From Clostridium sp. UBA3947 (GTDB lineage: Bacteria > Bacillota > Clostridia > Clostridiales > Clostridiaceae), in assembly GCA_002385545.1 (NCBI GenBank), contig DGDR01000121.1, forward strand, positions 46,580 to 78,056: a DNA stretch of 31,477 bases, in the 5' to 3' direction. A program made the translations under genes and the position numbers. Of the stretch, positions 15,018-23,592 are shown in pieces. Numbering within the stretch: position 1 is the stretch's first letter; each line of letters opens with the position of its first letter. The notes under the pieces were generated by a model, which ran no database searches, was not told the DNA's origin, and saw nothing but the letters and a program-made list of their open reading frames with translations.

Positions 15018-16058
15018 ATGAGAAAGTTAAGATTAGGAATTATCGGTGCAGGCCAAATTGTAGAAACGACCCATATGCCAAACTATATAAAGTATTCAGA
15101 AGATGTAGAAACGCTTTCAATCATTGATGTAAATCTAGAAAGAGCTAAATATATGGCAGAAAAATTCAATATACCTTATTACTTCTCCAGTTATGAGGAA
15201 ATGTTCAAAAATGTTGAGCTGGATGCAGTTAGTGTATGTACTCCTAATAAATTTCATGCAGAAGCAGTGATAGCTGCTTTAAACCATGGATGCCATGTGC
15301 TTTGTGAAAAGCCACCAGCTACCTCAAAGGCTGATGCAGAAAGGATGACTGAGGCAGCAAGGCAAAAGGGTAAAATACTGACCTATAATTTACATTTTAG
15401 GCAAGGTGAAGAGGTTCAGGCTATTAAGAGGTTTATTGATGCTGGTGACTTTGGTGAAATTTACTCTGCTAGAGTTCAGGCTTTAAGAAGAAGAGGAATT
15501 CCAGGTTGGGGTGTTTTTACAAATAAGGATATTCAAGGAGGGGGACCTCTTATTGATATTGGGGTTCATATGCTAGACACTGCTCTATATCTTATGGGCT
15601 ATCCAGAGGTGGATTATGTTTCTGCGGTGACCTACGATAGGATTGGTAAGAGGGGCGGAGTTGGTCTTATGGGCAACTGGGACCCTGCTAAATTTACAGT
15701 AGAAGATTCTGCCTTTGGCTTTATCCGATTTAAAAATGGAGCCAGCTTAATGTTGGAAAGTTCCTTTGCACTAAATATGAAGGAACGTTCCCTGATGAAT
15801 GTTAATTTATTTGGAGAAAAGGCTGGAGCTACTGTTTTTCCGCCGGTTATTTATAGCGAAAAGCATGGGAGTCTTATGGATATAGAGTTACCCTTCCTGC
15901 CAGACAATGATAAGCATAGTAAAAGTATAAAAAGCTTTATCGACGCATGTCTAGGAAGAGAGAGTATGATTTGTAGTGCAGAGGAAGGCCTAACCCTGCA
16001 AAGGATTATTGATGGCTTTTATGAATCTGCCCAAAAAGGCTGTTCTATAAAACTATAA
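15018..16058 (+). CDS. Gfo/Idh/MocA-family oxidoreductase (YcjS-like sugar dehydrogenase)
   Basis: The protein has 346 residues from ATG 15018, with AAAGGA upstream; a longer frame from 14964 would include the promoter and operator. The N-terminal Rossmann fold shows LGIIGAGQIVE (dinucleotide loop) and CEKPPAT (the family's EKP, with the conserved Lys); the C-terminal alpha/beta domain has GGGPLIDIGVHMLDTALYLMG, containing the catalytic Asp and His. The family oxidises or reduces sugar hydroxyls with NAD(P). It directly precedes a GH65 phosphorylase, the same pairing as ycjS-ycjT in E. coli, where YcjS is reported to act at C3 of glucosides. A 3-keto-glycoside-forming role here is inference; inositol or other sugar dehydrogenase activity cannot be excluded. 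Confidence 0.85.
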   Translation: MRKLRLGIIGAGQIVETTHMPNYIKYSEDVETLSIIDVNLERAKYMAEKFNIPYYFSSYEEMFKNVELDAVSVCTPNKFHAEAVIAALNHGCHVLCEKPPATSKADAERMTEAARQKGKILTYNLHFRQGEEVQAIKRFIDAGDFGEIYSARVQALRRRGIPGWGVFTNKDIQGGGPLIDIGVHMLDTALYLMGYPEVDYVSAVTYDRIGKRGGVGLMGNWDPAKFTVEDSAFGFIRFKNGASLMLESSFALNMKERSLMNVNLFGEKAGATVFPPVIYSEKHGSLMDIELPFLPDNDKHSKSIKSFIDACLGRESMICSAEEGLTLQRIIDGFYESAQKGCSIKL

Positions 16059-16074
16059 ATAAGGAGTAATGGAG

Positions 16075-18396
16075 ATGCTAAGCTATAGTTGTGGTAGAGA
16101 AGAATATAAGAATTGGATAGTGGAAGAAGTAAAATTTCATAGGAACTATCAAGGTAAATGCGAAAGTATTATGGCCCTTGGCAATGGGTACATGGGATTG
16201 AGGTCTGCGCTAGAGGAACCTTACGTAGGTCAAACTAGGAATCTTTTTGTAGCAGGAACCTACAATAACTTTGATGAATATGAGGTAACAGAGCTACCTA
16301 ATGCCGCAGATGTAACAGAACTACTTATAGATATAAATGGGGAAGAGTTTTCTCTTGATAGGGGTAAGGTTCTTGAATATAGTCGCCAGTTAAATTTGAA
16401 GGATGGAGAGCTTACTAGAGAGATCCTTTGGGAGAATAGCAAGGGTGAAAGGTATAAATTGCTGTTTAGACGGTTTGTGTCTTTAGAGGATCTTCATCTC
16501 ATAGGGATGACAGTGGAAATTACAGCTCTTACAGGGTCTGCAGAAATAAGTTTTAAAACTGGTATAAACGGAAGGCAAACTAACTCTGGAGTACAGCACT
16601 TCCATGATGGGGATAAAAGAGTGTACCATAATAAGTATATGCAGCTTATTCAAACTACCACCCATTCTAAGGTTCATTTTGCTATTAACAGCACTATAAA
16701 GCTTTATAGAAATCAGGAGGCAGAGGAGACTAAACCAAGCTACTTCTTGCAAAGAAGAAGTATATACTGTGCTTTGAAAACCATTGCATCTAAGGGCGAC
16801 ACAGTAGCTTTAGAAAAGATAAGCAATGTCTTTACTAGCCTAGATAAGGATGCTTGCAAGGATTTAGAAGAGTTAAAAGAGCTGTCCTTAAAGCACATAA
16901 TAAAAAGGAGCCAGTGTAGCTACTATGAGCTGCTGGAAGGTAGCCGAAGGAAGTGGAGAGAGTATTGGGATAATGGAAAAATAGAAATTGAATCAGAAAA
17001 TGATTTTGATGAGCTTGCAGTTAGATTTGCTCAATACCACCTGCTAATTATGACTCCTTTTCATGATGATCGCTTTAGCATCGGGGCAAAGGCTCTTACC
17101 GGTGAAGGTTATAAGGGCCATGTATTCTGGGATACGGAAATATTTATTTTGCCTTATTTTCAATATACTATGCCTAAAGTAGCTAGAAAGCTTCTTATGT
17201 ATCGATACAATACCCTTGAAGGAGCTAGGAATAAGGCTAGGAAATTTGGATACGCTGGAGCCATGTATCCTTGGGAGTCTGCTCTCACTGGGGAGGAGGA
17301 AACTCCCGAATGGGCAGCTATAAACATTTTGACAGGAAAAGCTACTAAGGTGTGGTCTGGTATCAAGGAGCATCATATTACTGCTGATATAGCCTTTGCC
17401 GTTTGGAATTATTACCTTTCTACTGGTGATGAAGAATTCATGAATTCCTTCGGCGGTGAAATAATTTTTGAATGTGCTGAATTTTGGTTTAGACGGCTAC
17501 AGTGGAACAAGGATAAAAGTCGTTATGAAATCAGGGATGTTATTGGACCAGATGAGTATACTGAGCACATTGATAATAATGCCTATACCAACTATATGGC
17601 CCATTACAGCATAAAAACAGCTGTTGACTTATATGAGCGGGCAGAGCATAGGCAGTGGTCTAATTTAAAGAAGCTAGAGAAAAGCTTAGGTTTAAAGGAC
17701 AGAATTAATGGCTATAAAGGGGTGTTAGATAGAATTTACCTGCCCCAGCCTAATGAAGACCGTATTATTCCTCAAGATGACAGCTTCTTAAATAAGCCTT
17801 GCATTGACCTAGAAAAATATAAAAATTCTAGAGAAAAGCAAGTTATACTTAAGGACTATACAAGAGCTCAAATTATAGATATGCAGATTTTAAAGCAGGC
17901 GGATGTAGTTATGTTAATCTATTTGCTTAGAAATAGCTTTGATAAGGAGGTCAAAAAGGCAAATTGGCACTTCTATGAAAGGAGAACCATCCATGATTCC
18001 TCCTTAAGTGCTGCAATGCACAGCATTGTGGCTAATGATTTTGACGATACCGAGACTGCCTATAGGTTCTTCAAAAGGGCTGCGGAAATTGATTTGGGGG
18101 AGAATCCTATATCCTCAAATGATGGTATCCATGCTGCTTCTCTAGGAGGGATATGGTTAGCGGTAGTAATGGGTTTTGGTGGAATCATTAACAATAATGG
18201 TAGTTTATATATTGAGCCAAAGCTGCCAAAGGCTTGGAAGAGGCTTGTCTTTAGTCTGTATTGGCAGGGAGAAAGGTTGAATATAAATATTGAAACCAGT
18301 AAGCTTACTATATCAAAGAGTTCTTGTGGTGCTCTAGACTTGTGGATAATGGGGAGGAAATATACATTAATAGATGAAATTATAGTATATGTATAA
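16075..18396 (+). CDS. GH65 glycoside phosphorylase (kojibiose phosphorylase-like)
   Basis: The protein has 773 residues from ATG 16075 (AAGGAG eight bases upstream; ATG 16069 is too close to that site). GH65 inverting phosphorylases cleave alpha-glucosides with phosphate to beta-glucose 1-phosphate. The N-terminal beta-sandwich (to about 270) is followed by the (alpha/alpha)6 barrel with KGHVFWDTEIF, YPWESALTGEE, the general acid Glu494 in IGPDEYTEHIDNNAYTN, KQADVVMLIYLL, RRTIHDSSLSAAMHS (phosphate loop) and NDGIHAASLGGIW. It is full length. Known GH65 targets include maltose, trehalose, kojibiose, nigerose and 2-O-alpha-glucosylglycerol; which applies is not readable here. No beta-phosphoglucomutase gene, the usual partner, is in this window. 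Confidence 0.92.
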   Translation: MLSYSCGREEYKNWIVEEVKFHRNYQGKCESIMALGNGYMGLRSALEEPYVGQTRNLFVAGTYNNFDEYEVTELPNAADVTELLIDINGEEFSLDRGKVLEYSRQLNLKDGELTREILWENSKGERYKLLFRRFVSLEDLHLIGMTVEITALTGSAEISFKTGINGRQTNSGVQHFHDGDKRVYHNKYMQLIQTTTHSKVHFAINSTIKLYRNQEAEETKPSYFLQRRSIYCALKTIASKGDTVALEKISNVFTSLDKDACKDLEELKELSLKHIIKRSQCSYYELLEGSRRKWREYWDNGKIEIESENDFDELAVRFAQYHLLIMTPFHDDRFSIGAKALTGEGYKGHVFWDTEIFILPYFQYTMPKVARKLLMYRYNTLEGARNKARKFGYAGAMYPWESALTGEEETPEWAAINILTGKATKVWSGIKEHHITADIAFAVWNYYLSTGDEEFMNSFGGEIIFECAEFWFRRLQWNKDKSRYEIRDVIGPDEYTEHIDNNAYTNYMAHYSIKTAVDLYERAEHRQWSNLKKLEKSLGLKDRINGYKGVLDRIYLPQPNEDRIIPQDDSFLNKPCIDLEKYKNSREKQVILKDYTRAQIIDMQILKQADVVMLIYLLRNSFDKEVKKANWHFYERRTIHDSSLSAAMHSIVANDFDDTETAYRFFKRAAEIDLGENPISSNDGIHAASLGGIWLAVVMGFGGIINNNGSLYIEPKLPKAWKRLVFSLYWQGERLNINIETSKLTISKSSCGALDLWIMGRKYTLIDEIIVYV

Positions 18397-18415
18397 TAGC
18401 TAAGGAGTTGAGGGT

Positions 18416-20605
18416 ATGCCAATTAGTTTTTATGAAAAGAATAGAACCTTTCATTTACAGGCAGGTAATAGCAGTTACATATTTCAGGTATATAGGGATG
18501 GATATTTAGCTCATATTTATTGGGGTAATAAGATAAGGAGTCAGGATTTATCTAGATTTATTCCATATGGCAGAAAGCCTCAAGCGCCTACTCCTGACGA
18601 TCCTGATGAGAGTTTTTCCTTAGATACTCTTCTTTGCGAGTATCCTGCCTATGGAAATAGCGATTTTAGAAGCCCTGCCTATCAGGTGCAGCTGGAAAAT
18701 GGTTCAACTATAACGGATTTAAGGTATAAGTCTCATAGGATTTTTAAAGGGAAGAAGGTCTTAGAGGGACTTCCATCTACCTATGTGGAGAGAGAAGAGG
18801 AGGCAGAAAGTTTAGAAGTTATCCTTTTTGATGAACTTTGTGGCTTGGAAGTGCTGCTTACTTACACTGTTTTTGAAAAGTATAATGCTATTAGCCGGGA
18901 GGTTAAGTTTATAAATAAGGGAAAGGAAAGGCTAAAACTATTAAGGGCTCTAAGTGCTAGTGTGGATTTTTCCTGCTCAGACTATGAATTTATGCACCTT
19001 TCTGGAGCTTGGGGCAGGGAGAGGCATATAGAAAAAAGACCTCTGAGAAGTGGTATGCAGGCTATTGAAAGTAGAAGAGGGGCTAGCAGCCATCAACAGA
19101 ATCCCTTTGCGGCCCTTGTTAGCAAAAATGTTGATGAGGAGCAGGGAGAGGTCTTTGCTTTCAGCTTAGTATACAGTGGTAATTTTATAGCTCAGGTAGA
19201 GGTGGATCAATTTAAAACTGCTAGATTTTCTATGGGTATAAATCCTTTTGATTTTGCTTGGCTCTTGGAACCGGGAGAGAGTTTTCAAAGCCCTGAAGTG
19301 ATAATGGTATATTCAAATAAGGGCTTAGGGGATATGTCTAGAACCTTCCATAAGCTATACAGAAATAATCTTTGTAGAGGTGCTTTTAAGCTTAAGAGCA
19401 GACCTATTCTGATAAATAATTGGGAAGCTACCTATTTTGATTTTACTGTAGAAAAGCTGGAGGCTATTGCTTCTACTGCAGCAGAACTAGGGCTAGAGCT
19501 CTTTGTGCTAGACGACGGTTGGTTTGGAAAGAGAAATAGTGACAATAGCTCCCTTGGAGATTGGTATGTGAATCGGGAAAAGCTACCAGAGGGATTGGAA
19601 GACTTAGTGAAAAGAATAAATAGCAAGGGACTACAATTTGGCTTGTGGTTTGAGCCAGAAATGATATCTGAAGATAGCGATTTGTATAGGGCTCATCCAG
19701 ATTGGTGTATCCATGTGCCAAATAGACGAAGAACCAAATCCAGACATCAGCTAGTGCTGGATTTAACCAATAAGGATGTTCGTGATTATATAGTGGATGC
19801 GGTATGCAAAATATTAGCCGGCGCACCTATAAGCTATGTTAAGTGGGATTTTAATAGAAATCTTACAGAGATGGGATCGGCCTTTTTGCCTCAAGAGAGA
19901 CAGAGGGAAACAGCCCATAGATATGTGCTAGGCTTATACGATATAATGAACAGAATCACAAGTGCCTTTCCAGAGGTACTCTTTGAAAGCTGCTCTGGTG
20001 GTGGAGGCAGGTTTGATCCGGGAATTCTATATTATATGCCTCAAACCTGGACCAGTGACGATACTGACGCTGTTGAAAGGCTCTTTATCCAATACGGCAC
20101 CAGCATGGTATACCCTCCAATTACCATGGCAGCCCACGTCTCTGCGGTGCCTAATCATCAGGTTCATAGAAGTACCAGCCTAGATATGAGAGGTCATGTA
20201 GCGATGGCGGGGAATTTAGGTTATGAGTTGGATTTAACCTGTCTTACCCCAGAGGAAAAGGAAGGGGTTAAAAAGCAGGTGGCTGAGTATAAGGAAATAA
20301 GGGAATTGATTCAGTTTGGTGATTTTTATAGATTGCGTAGTCCTTTTGAAGGCAACGATACAGCCTGGCTTTTTGTAACGGAGGATAAAAGAGAAGTAGT
20401 AGTGTTCTATTATAGAATTTTGTCCCAAGCCAATGCACCCTTAATATCTATACTTAAATTGAGAGGGTTAGATGAAAACAAGGACTATCAGCTTCTTGGC
20501 ACAGATCAAGTGTATGGTGGAGATGAATTAATGTACGCTGGCCTTGTTATACCAGAACTAAAAGGTGATTTCGCCAGCACATATTGGAGGTTCAAAGCAA
20601 AATAG
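18416..20605 (+). CDS. GH36 alpha-galactosidase
   Basis: A 729-residue retaining alpha-galactosidase, exactly the length and numbering I recall for Geobacillus stearothermophilus AgaA/AgaB. Nucleophile Asp478 is in YVKWDFNRN and acid/base Asp548 in WTSDDTDA; LFVLDDGWFG, FGLWFEPEM and ESCSGGGGRFD build the galactose pocket. Trp336 and Ala355 are also at matching positions; Ala (not Glu) at 355 is the AgaA-like state linked to better use of raffinose-type substrates. An N-terminal beta-supersandwich (to about 330) precedes the TIM barrel. There is no signal peptide, so it acts on imported substrates. AAGGAG precedes ATG 18416, 20 bp after GH65; a terminator follows. Natural targets could be melibiose/raffinose sugars or alpha-galactosylglycerol. 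Confidence 0.93.
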   Translation: MPISFYEKNRTFHLQAGNSSYIFQVYRDGYLAHIYWGNKIRSQDLSRFIPYGRKPQAPTPDDPDESFSLDTLLCEYPAYGNSDFRSPAYQVQLENGSTITDLRYKSHRIFKGKKVLEGLPSTYVEREEEAESLEVILFDELCGLEVLLTYTVFEKYNAISREVKFINKGKERLKLLRALSASVDFSCSDYEFMHLSGAWGRERHIEKRPLRSGMQAIESRRGASSHQQNPFAALVSKNVDEEQGEVFAFSLVYSGNFIAQVEVDQFKTARFSMGINPFDFAWLLEPGESFQSPEVIMVYSNKGLGDMSRTFHKLYRNNLCRGAFKLKSRPILINNWEATYFDFTVEKLEAIASTAAELGLELFVLDDGWFGKRNSDNSSLGDWYVNREKLPEGLEDLVKRINSKGLQFGLWFEPEMISEDSDLYRAHPDWCIHVPNRRRTKSRHQLVLDLTNKDVRDYIVDAVCKILAGAPISYVKWDFNRNLTEMGSAFLPQERQRETAHRYVLGLYDIMNRITSAFPEVLFESCSGGGGRFDPGILYYMPQTWTSDDTDAVERLFIQYGTSMVYPPITMAAHVSAVPNHQVHRSTSLDMRGHVAMAGNLGYELDLTCLTPEEKEGVKKQVAEYKEIRELIQFGDFYRLRSPFEGNDTAWLFVTEDKREVVVFYYRILSQANAPLISILKLRGLDENKDYQLLGTDQVYGGDELMYAGLVIPELKGDFASTYWRFKAK

Positions 20606-20616
20606 AGTAGCTTGCG

Positions 20617-20643
20617 AATAGAGTGGCTTGCCACTCTATTTTT
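20617..20643 (+). terminator. Terminator of the GH65-GH36 operon
   Basis: AATAGAGTGG-CTTG-CCACTCTATT is a perfect 10-bp stem followed by TTTTGTGTTCTTG. The left arm lies in the second copy of a 16-bp tandem near-duplication (20601-20616 and 20617-20632, 14 of 16 identical), the first copy of which contains the stop codon. Confidence 0.88.
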
Positions 20644-20680
20644 GTGTTCTTGTCTCTAAAAGTGAAATGTCTATATTTAA

Positions 20681-20726
20681 ACTATGTTGCTTTGTTTCAA
20701 AAAAGGGTTGATGGATATATAAGGGG
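20681..20726 (-). repeat. Dispersed intergenic repeat, copy B
   Basis: Bases 20681-20702 are an exact 22-bp reverse complement of 3470-3491; similarity continues weakly to about 20726. It lies in the gap between the convergent GH36 and lacI genes. Confidence 0.6.
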
Positions 20727-20760
20727 ATGTTAGGACAAGCATTGACAAGGATATTTGATA

Positions 20761-20797
20761 TAAAATAACTGCTGCGCAACAGTTCGTGCACAGCAGT
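20761..20797 (-). terminator. Terminator of lacI
   Basis: ACTGCTGCGCA (20768-20778) pairs with TGCACAGCAGT (20787-20797), one G-U. Read on the - strand, the stem is followed by TTATTTTAT, giving a U-rich tail downstream of the regulator's stop. Confidence 0.65.
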
Positions 20798-20835
20798 ATC
20801 ATATAAAACCATATTATACTATTTACCTTTTATCA

Positions 20836-21846
20836 TCATAGTGGTCTACAGGATTCTCTGATTATAAATTTGGTTTCCAATATAGTTCTCACTGGTGGGG
20901 TTTTGCCGTCTATCAAATCAAAAAGTATTTCTGTACCTACCTGCCCTAACTTAGAGATTGGAACATCAATGGTGGTAAGGGGAGGATTGGTTACTTGGGA
21001 TATATCATAATTGTTATGACCAATAATAGATATATCATCAGGTATTTTTAAGCCTAGCTCTGTAATAGCCTTGTATGCTCCTACGGCCTTAATATCATCT
21101 GTGGCGAAAATAGCTGTTGGAGGATTATCGTTTTTAAGAAGCTTTAAGGTAGCTTCATAGGCTTGATTTATGTCATATCCTCCATCCACCACTAAGGAAT
21201 AATCTACTGGTAAAGAAGCTTCCTTATGAGCTTCTATGTAGCCGTCTAAACGTTCCTTGCTGCCTACGTAATTTAAGGGGCCGTGTATACAAGCGATTCT
21301 TTTGTGGTTAAAGTTTATTAGATAGTTTATGGCCTCTTTACAGTCGGCGATATTGTCTGTATCTACGGTATAAACCTTCTTGGCTAAGTAATCGTTAGAT
21401 ACCTTTCCTAAAACTACAAAGGGAAAGCGTAATTCATAAAGCTTTTCTATCAGTAAGTCATTTACCTTTGAGCTTAAAAGTAGTAAGCCCTTAACAACCT
21501 TACTATCAATCATTGATAAACATTTTTCTAATTCCTTCTTTTCATCTATGGCGTTATTTAGAATAATCTCATAGTTTCTTTTGTCTGCTACTTCAGCTAT
21601 GGATTGAAGTATTAGCGGCATAAAAGCTTGGTTGGAGGAACGGGCTGCCACTATTCCGATGGAATTAAAGGAGCCTCCGCCTAGGCTTTGTGCTATTCTA
21701 TTTGGTTTAAAGTTTAGCTTTTCGATAGCTTCCATTACTTTTTTTCTTGTTTCTGGCTGGACGTTGGGAGCATTATTAATGACTCTTGAAACTGTAGAAA
21801 TGGAGACGTTGGCCAGCTTAGCTACATCTTTTATATTCGAACTCAT
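20836..21846 (-). CDS. LacI-family transcriptional regulator
   Basis: A 336-residue repressor of normal LacI/GalR length. The N-terminal helix-turn-helix is KDVAKLANVSISTVSRVIN (about residues 6-24), followed by hinge FKPNRIAQSL (about 51-60) and a periplasmic-binding-like effector domain (NSIGIVAARSS, GPLNYVGSKERLDGY, PTAIFATDDIKAVGAYKA, DISIIGHNN, PPLTTIDVP). AGGAGG precedes ATG 21846. It sits between the two sugar operons, convergent to operon 1 and divergent from operon 2, and GAAAACGTTTYC-like sites are found at all three promoters, including its own, so it most likely represses both operons and itself until a sugar or sugar phosphate binds. In layout it is the counterpart of E. coli YcjW. 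Confidence 0.92.
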   Translation of the reverse strand: MSSNIKDVAKLANVSISTVSRVINNAPNVQPETRKKVMEAIEKLNFKPNRIAQSLGGGSFNSIGIVAARSSNQAFMPLILQSIAEVADKRNYEIILNNAIDEKKELEKCLSMIDSKVVKGLLLLSSKVNDLLIEKLYELRFPFVVLGKVSNDYLAKKVYTVDTDNIADCKEAINYLINFNHKRIACIHGPLNYVGSKERLDGYIEAHKEASLPVDYSLVVDGGYDINQAYEATLKLLKNDNPPTAIFATDDIKAVGAYKAITELGLKIPDDISIIGHNNYDISQVTNPPLTTIDVPISKLGQVGTEILFDLIDGKTPPVRTILETKFIIRESCRPL

Positions 21847-21890
21847 AAGAAATCCTCCTAAGTATTTCTTTATATTATGTCGTTGTTAAA

Positions 21891-21918
21891 ATTATACCAT
21901 GAAATAATTAAGTTGCAA
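21891..21918 (-). promoter_or_regulatory. Promoter of lacI
   Basis: Read on the - strand: TTGCAA (21918-21913), 16-bp spacer, TATAAT (21896-21891) with an extended TGG, a strong sigma-A promoter. An operator copy lies eight bases upstream of the -35, fitting autoregulation. Confidence 0.75.
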
Positions 21919-21926
21919 TAGAGTAA

Positions 21927-21938
21927 AAAAACGCTTTC
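21927..21938. promoter_or_regulatory. LacI/cre-type operator (copy 2)
   Basis: AAAAACGCTTTC (GAAAGCGTTTTT on the - strand) with central CG at 21932-21933 lies just upstream of the lacI -35. The - strand form also resembles a CcpA cre (TGAAAGCGTTTTTT, two mismatches to the general consensus). Confidence 0.6.
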
Positions 21939-22021
21939 AGAAGAAAGAACAATTTAAAGCAAAATAAAAAGATATAGAGAGTATATATAAGCTAATTTTA
22001 TTTAATGGCTTTTATTACGAT

Positions 22022-22050
22022 TTGTAAAAACGTTTCGATGAAAATATAAT
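22022..22050 (+). promoter_or_regulatory. Main promoter of the ABC transporter-GH38 operon
   Basis: TTGTAA (22022-22027) and perfect TATAAT (22045-22050) are 17 bp apart, with an operator inside the spacer. A second possible -35, TTGACT at 22104, lacks a convincing -10 (TTTATA at 18 bp). The remaining 385-bp divergent region holds four features (lacI promoter and three operators) and otherwise nothing recognisable; the leader is about 175 bases. Confidence 0.65.
22026..22037 (+). promoter_or_regulatory. LacI-type operator (copy 3)
   Basis: AAAAACGTTTCG, CG at 22031-22032, lies between -35 and -10 of the operon 2 promoter, a position that would block RNA polymerase. Its centre is 99 bp from copy 2 and 66 bp from copy 4. 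Confidence 0.65.
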
Positions 22051-22091
22051 TTAATTAACAAGTAAGTTTTCAGTAAAGAGCTGAGCAACAA

Positions 22092-22103
22092 GAAAACGTT
22101 TCC
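22092..22103 (+). promoter_or_regulatory. LacI/cre-type operator (copy 4)
   Basis: GAAAACGTTTCC, CG at 22097-22098. With flanks it fits the CcpA cre pattern WTGNAANCGNWNNCW at all but one defined position, so it could serve catabolite repression as well as, or instead of, the local LacI protein. It lies downstream of the main promoter and against the alternative -35. Confidence 0.65.
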
Positions 22104-22231
22104 TTGACTTAATGCCCTAATAAAATCTTTATAGAATTAAAGAATAATAAAGGGAGGTTTGATTAGGAAAACTTTTATTAAAGCATTAATAAAAGGAACT
22201 GTAAGGTTTAATTAATTTAGGAGGAATAATA

Positions 22232-23506
22232 ATGAAGAAAAAATTATTAGCCATAGTTCTTACTACAGTTTTAGGTGTAGGTTCAGTGTTAACGGGATGT
22301 GCTTCAAAGGGAAATGAAGGTACAAAAAAGGAAGAACCAAAGGTTTTAAAGCTTATCTATTCTGGTACACCTCAGCCACATGAAAAGGAATACATAATCA
22401 ACACCTTTATTAAGAATTTTGAGAAGAAGCACAATGCAAAGGTGGAGGTTGATTTTATAACACAGGCAGATGCCATAAAGAAGGTTAGCACAGAACAGGA
22501 AACTGGTAATATTGTATCTGATGTACTATTTATAGATACTGCTAACATGGCACCTTATGTAAATGGTGGATGGGTAGAGGATATTACCGACCTTGTTGAA
22601 AGCAGTGGCTCTACTGTAACTAACATGTTTGATAATTCAACTACTAAGGATGGTAAGAGATACTTCGTTCCAGTAACTTTTGACGTTTATATTACAATTG
22701 CTAATAAAAAGGCTTTAAAATACCTACCTTCTGGAGTTACAGAAGAGGATGTTGTTAACGGAATCACTTGGGAGCAATATGCTGAATGGGCAAATAATAT
22801 TGCAAAGGGCGAAGGCGTAGGTAAAACAATGTTCCCAACTAATATGACAGGTTCACAGTTACTTTACCCAATGGGTGGATTAGGCTTAGCTTATGGGGCT
22901 ATATTCCCAGAATTTAAGTCCGAAAGCTTTAAGAATTCTATGAATATAATTGCTGAAATGGCTAAAGGTAATGCCTTCTATCCAGAACAGAATCAATACA
23001 CTGCTCCAACAGATCCTTTAAAGAGCGGAGACGTTTGGTTGACCTTTGCACACATGGGACCAGTAGGTACAGCTTATGCAGCTTCTCCTAACGACTACAT
23101 TGTTGGTGCAGCTCCTAAGGGACCTAAAGGTGCAGGTTCTACAGCAGGTGCTTGGACTTATGGAATTCAAAAGGGAACAAAGAACAAGGAATTGGCTGAA
23201 CAGTTTATAAAATATGTTTTAGATCCAAAGGTTAACTATGAGCTTTGCGTAGAAATGGGAGGTTTATTAAGCCCAATTAAGGAAGTTGGAGATATGCTTG
23301 AATCTAGCGACGTTATAATGAATGCTGGAATTAAGATGCTTGAAACTACTATAGTATCTGGTGTACCATCAACCGAGTACACAGACTGGAATGCAGTTAA
23401 GCTTCTATATGGAGACTTATTCAACAAGATAGTAGAGCTAAAAGCTGTGCCAGATGATGCATACTTTAATGATTTACAGAGCAAATTAGAAGCGCTTAAA
23501 AAATAA
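22232..23506 (+). CDS. Sugar ABC transporter substrate-binding lipoprotein
   Basis: A 424-residue family 1 extracellular solute-binding protein. The signal peptide MKKKLLAIVLTTVLGVGSVL ends at lipobox LTGC with Cys23, so it is lipid-anchored outside the membrane. The mature chain has the usual two-lobe pattern (VLKLIYSGTPQPHEKEYI, VDFITQADAIKKVSTEQ, DVLFIDTANMAPYV, STAGAWTYGIQKGTKNKELA). It gives the ABC importer its specificity; aromatic residues in the cleft suggest a sugar ligand, not further defined. It is the first gene of operon 2, with GGAGGA before ATG 22232. A hairpin with a T-run directly after the gene probably lets this protein be made in excess over the permeases. Confidence 0.92.
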   Translation: MKKKLLAIVLTTVLGVGSVLTGCASKGNEGTKKEEPKVLKLIYSGTPQPHEKEYIINTFIKNFEKKHNAKVEVDFITQADAIKKVSTEQETGNIVSDVLFIDTANMAPYVNGGWVEDITDLVESSGSTVTNMFDNSTTKDGKRYFVPVTFDVYITIANKKALKYLPSGVTEEDVVNGITWEQYAEWANNIAKGEGVGKTMFPTNMTGSQLLYPMGGLGLAYGAIFPEFKSESFKNSMNIIAEMAKGNAFYPEQNQYTAPTDPLKSGDVWLTFAHMGPVGTAYAASPNDYIVGAAPKGPKGAGSTAGAWTYGIQKGTKNKELAEQFIKYVLDPKVNYELCVEMGGLLSPIKEVGDMLESSDVIMNAGIKMLETTIVSGVPSTEYTDWNAVKLLYGDLFNKIVELKAVPDDAYFNDLQSKLEALKK

Positions 23507-23534
23507 TGGTATAGATTTTCAGTAAATGATGGGC

Positions 23535-23564
23535 GGGGATATGAAAATATCCCCCAAGTTTTTT
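23535..23564 (+). terminator. Intra-operon attenuator after the binding-protein gene
   Basis: GGGGATAT-GAAA-ATATCCCC is a perfect 8-bp stem with a GAAA loop, followed by CAAGTTTTTT. Its place between binding-protein and permease genes is the classic setting for partial termination or 3'-end protection, giving more binding protein than permease. Confidence 0.85.
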
Positions 23565-23592
23565 AAAAATCAAAAGTAGAGGGGTAATAATA

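Noticed and set aside
16260..20428. Several - strand and alternative-frame open frames inside GH65 and GH36
   Set aside because: Both host genes have full-length family motifs in the + frame; the shadows lack starts with ribosome sites and recognisable domains.
22159..22218. Short TTG-started frame in the leader of the ABC operon
   Set aside because: The AGGGAGG site is only one base from the TTG, too close for initiation.
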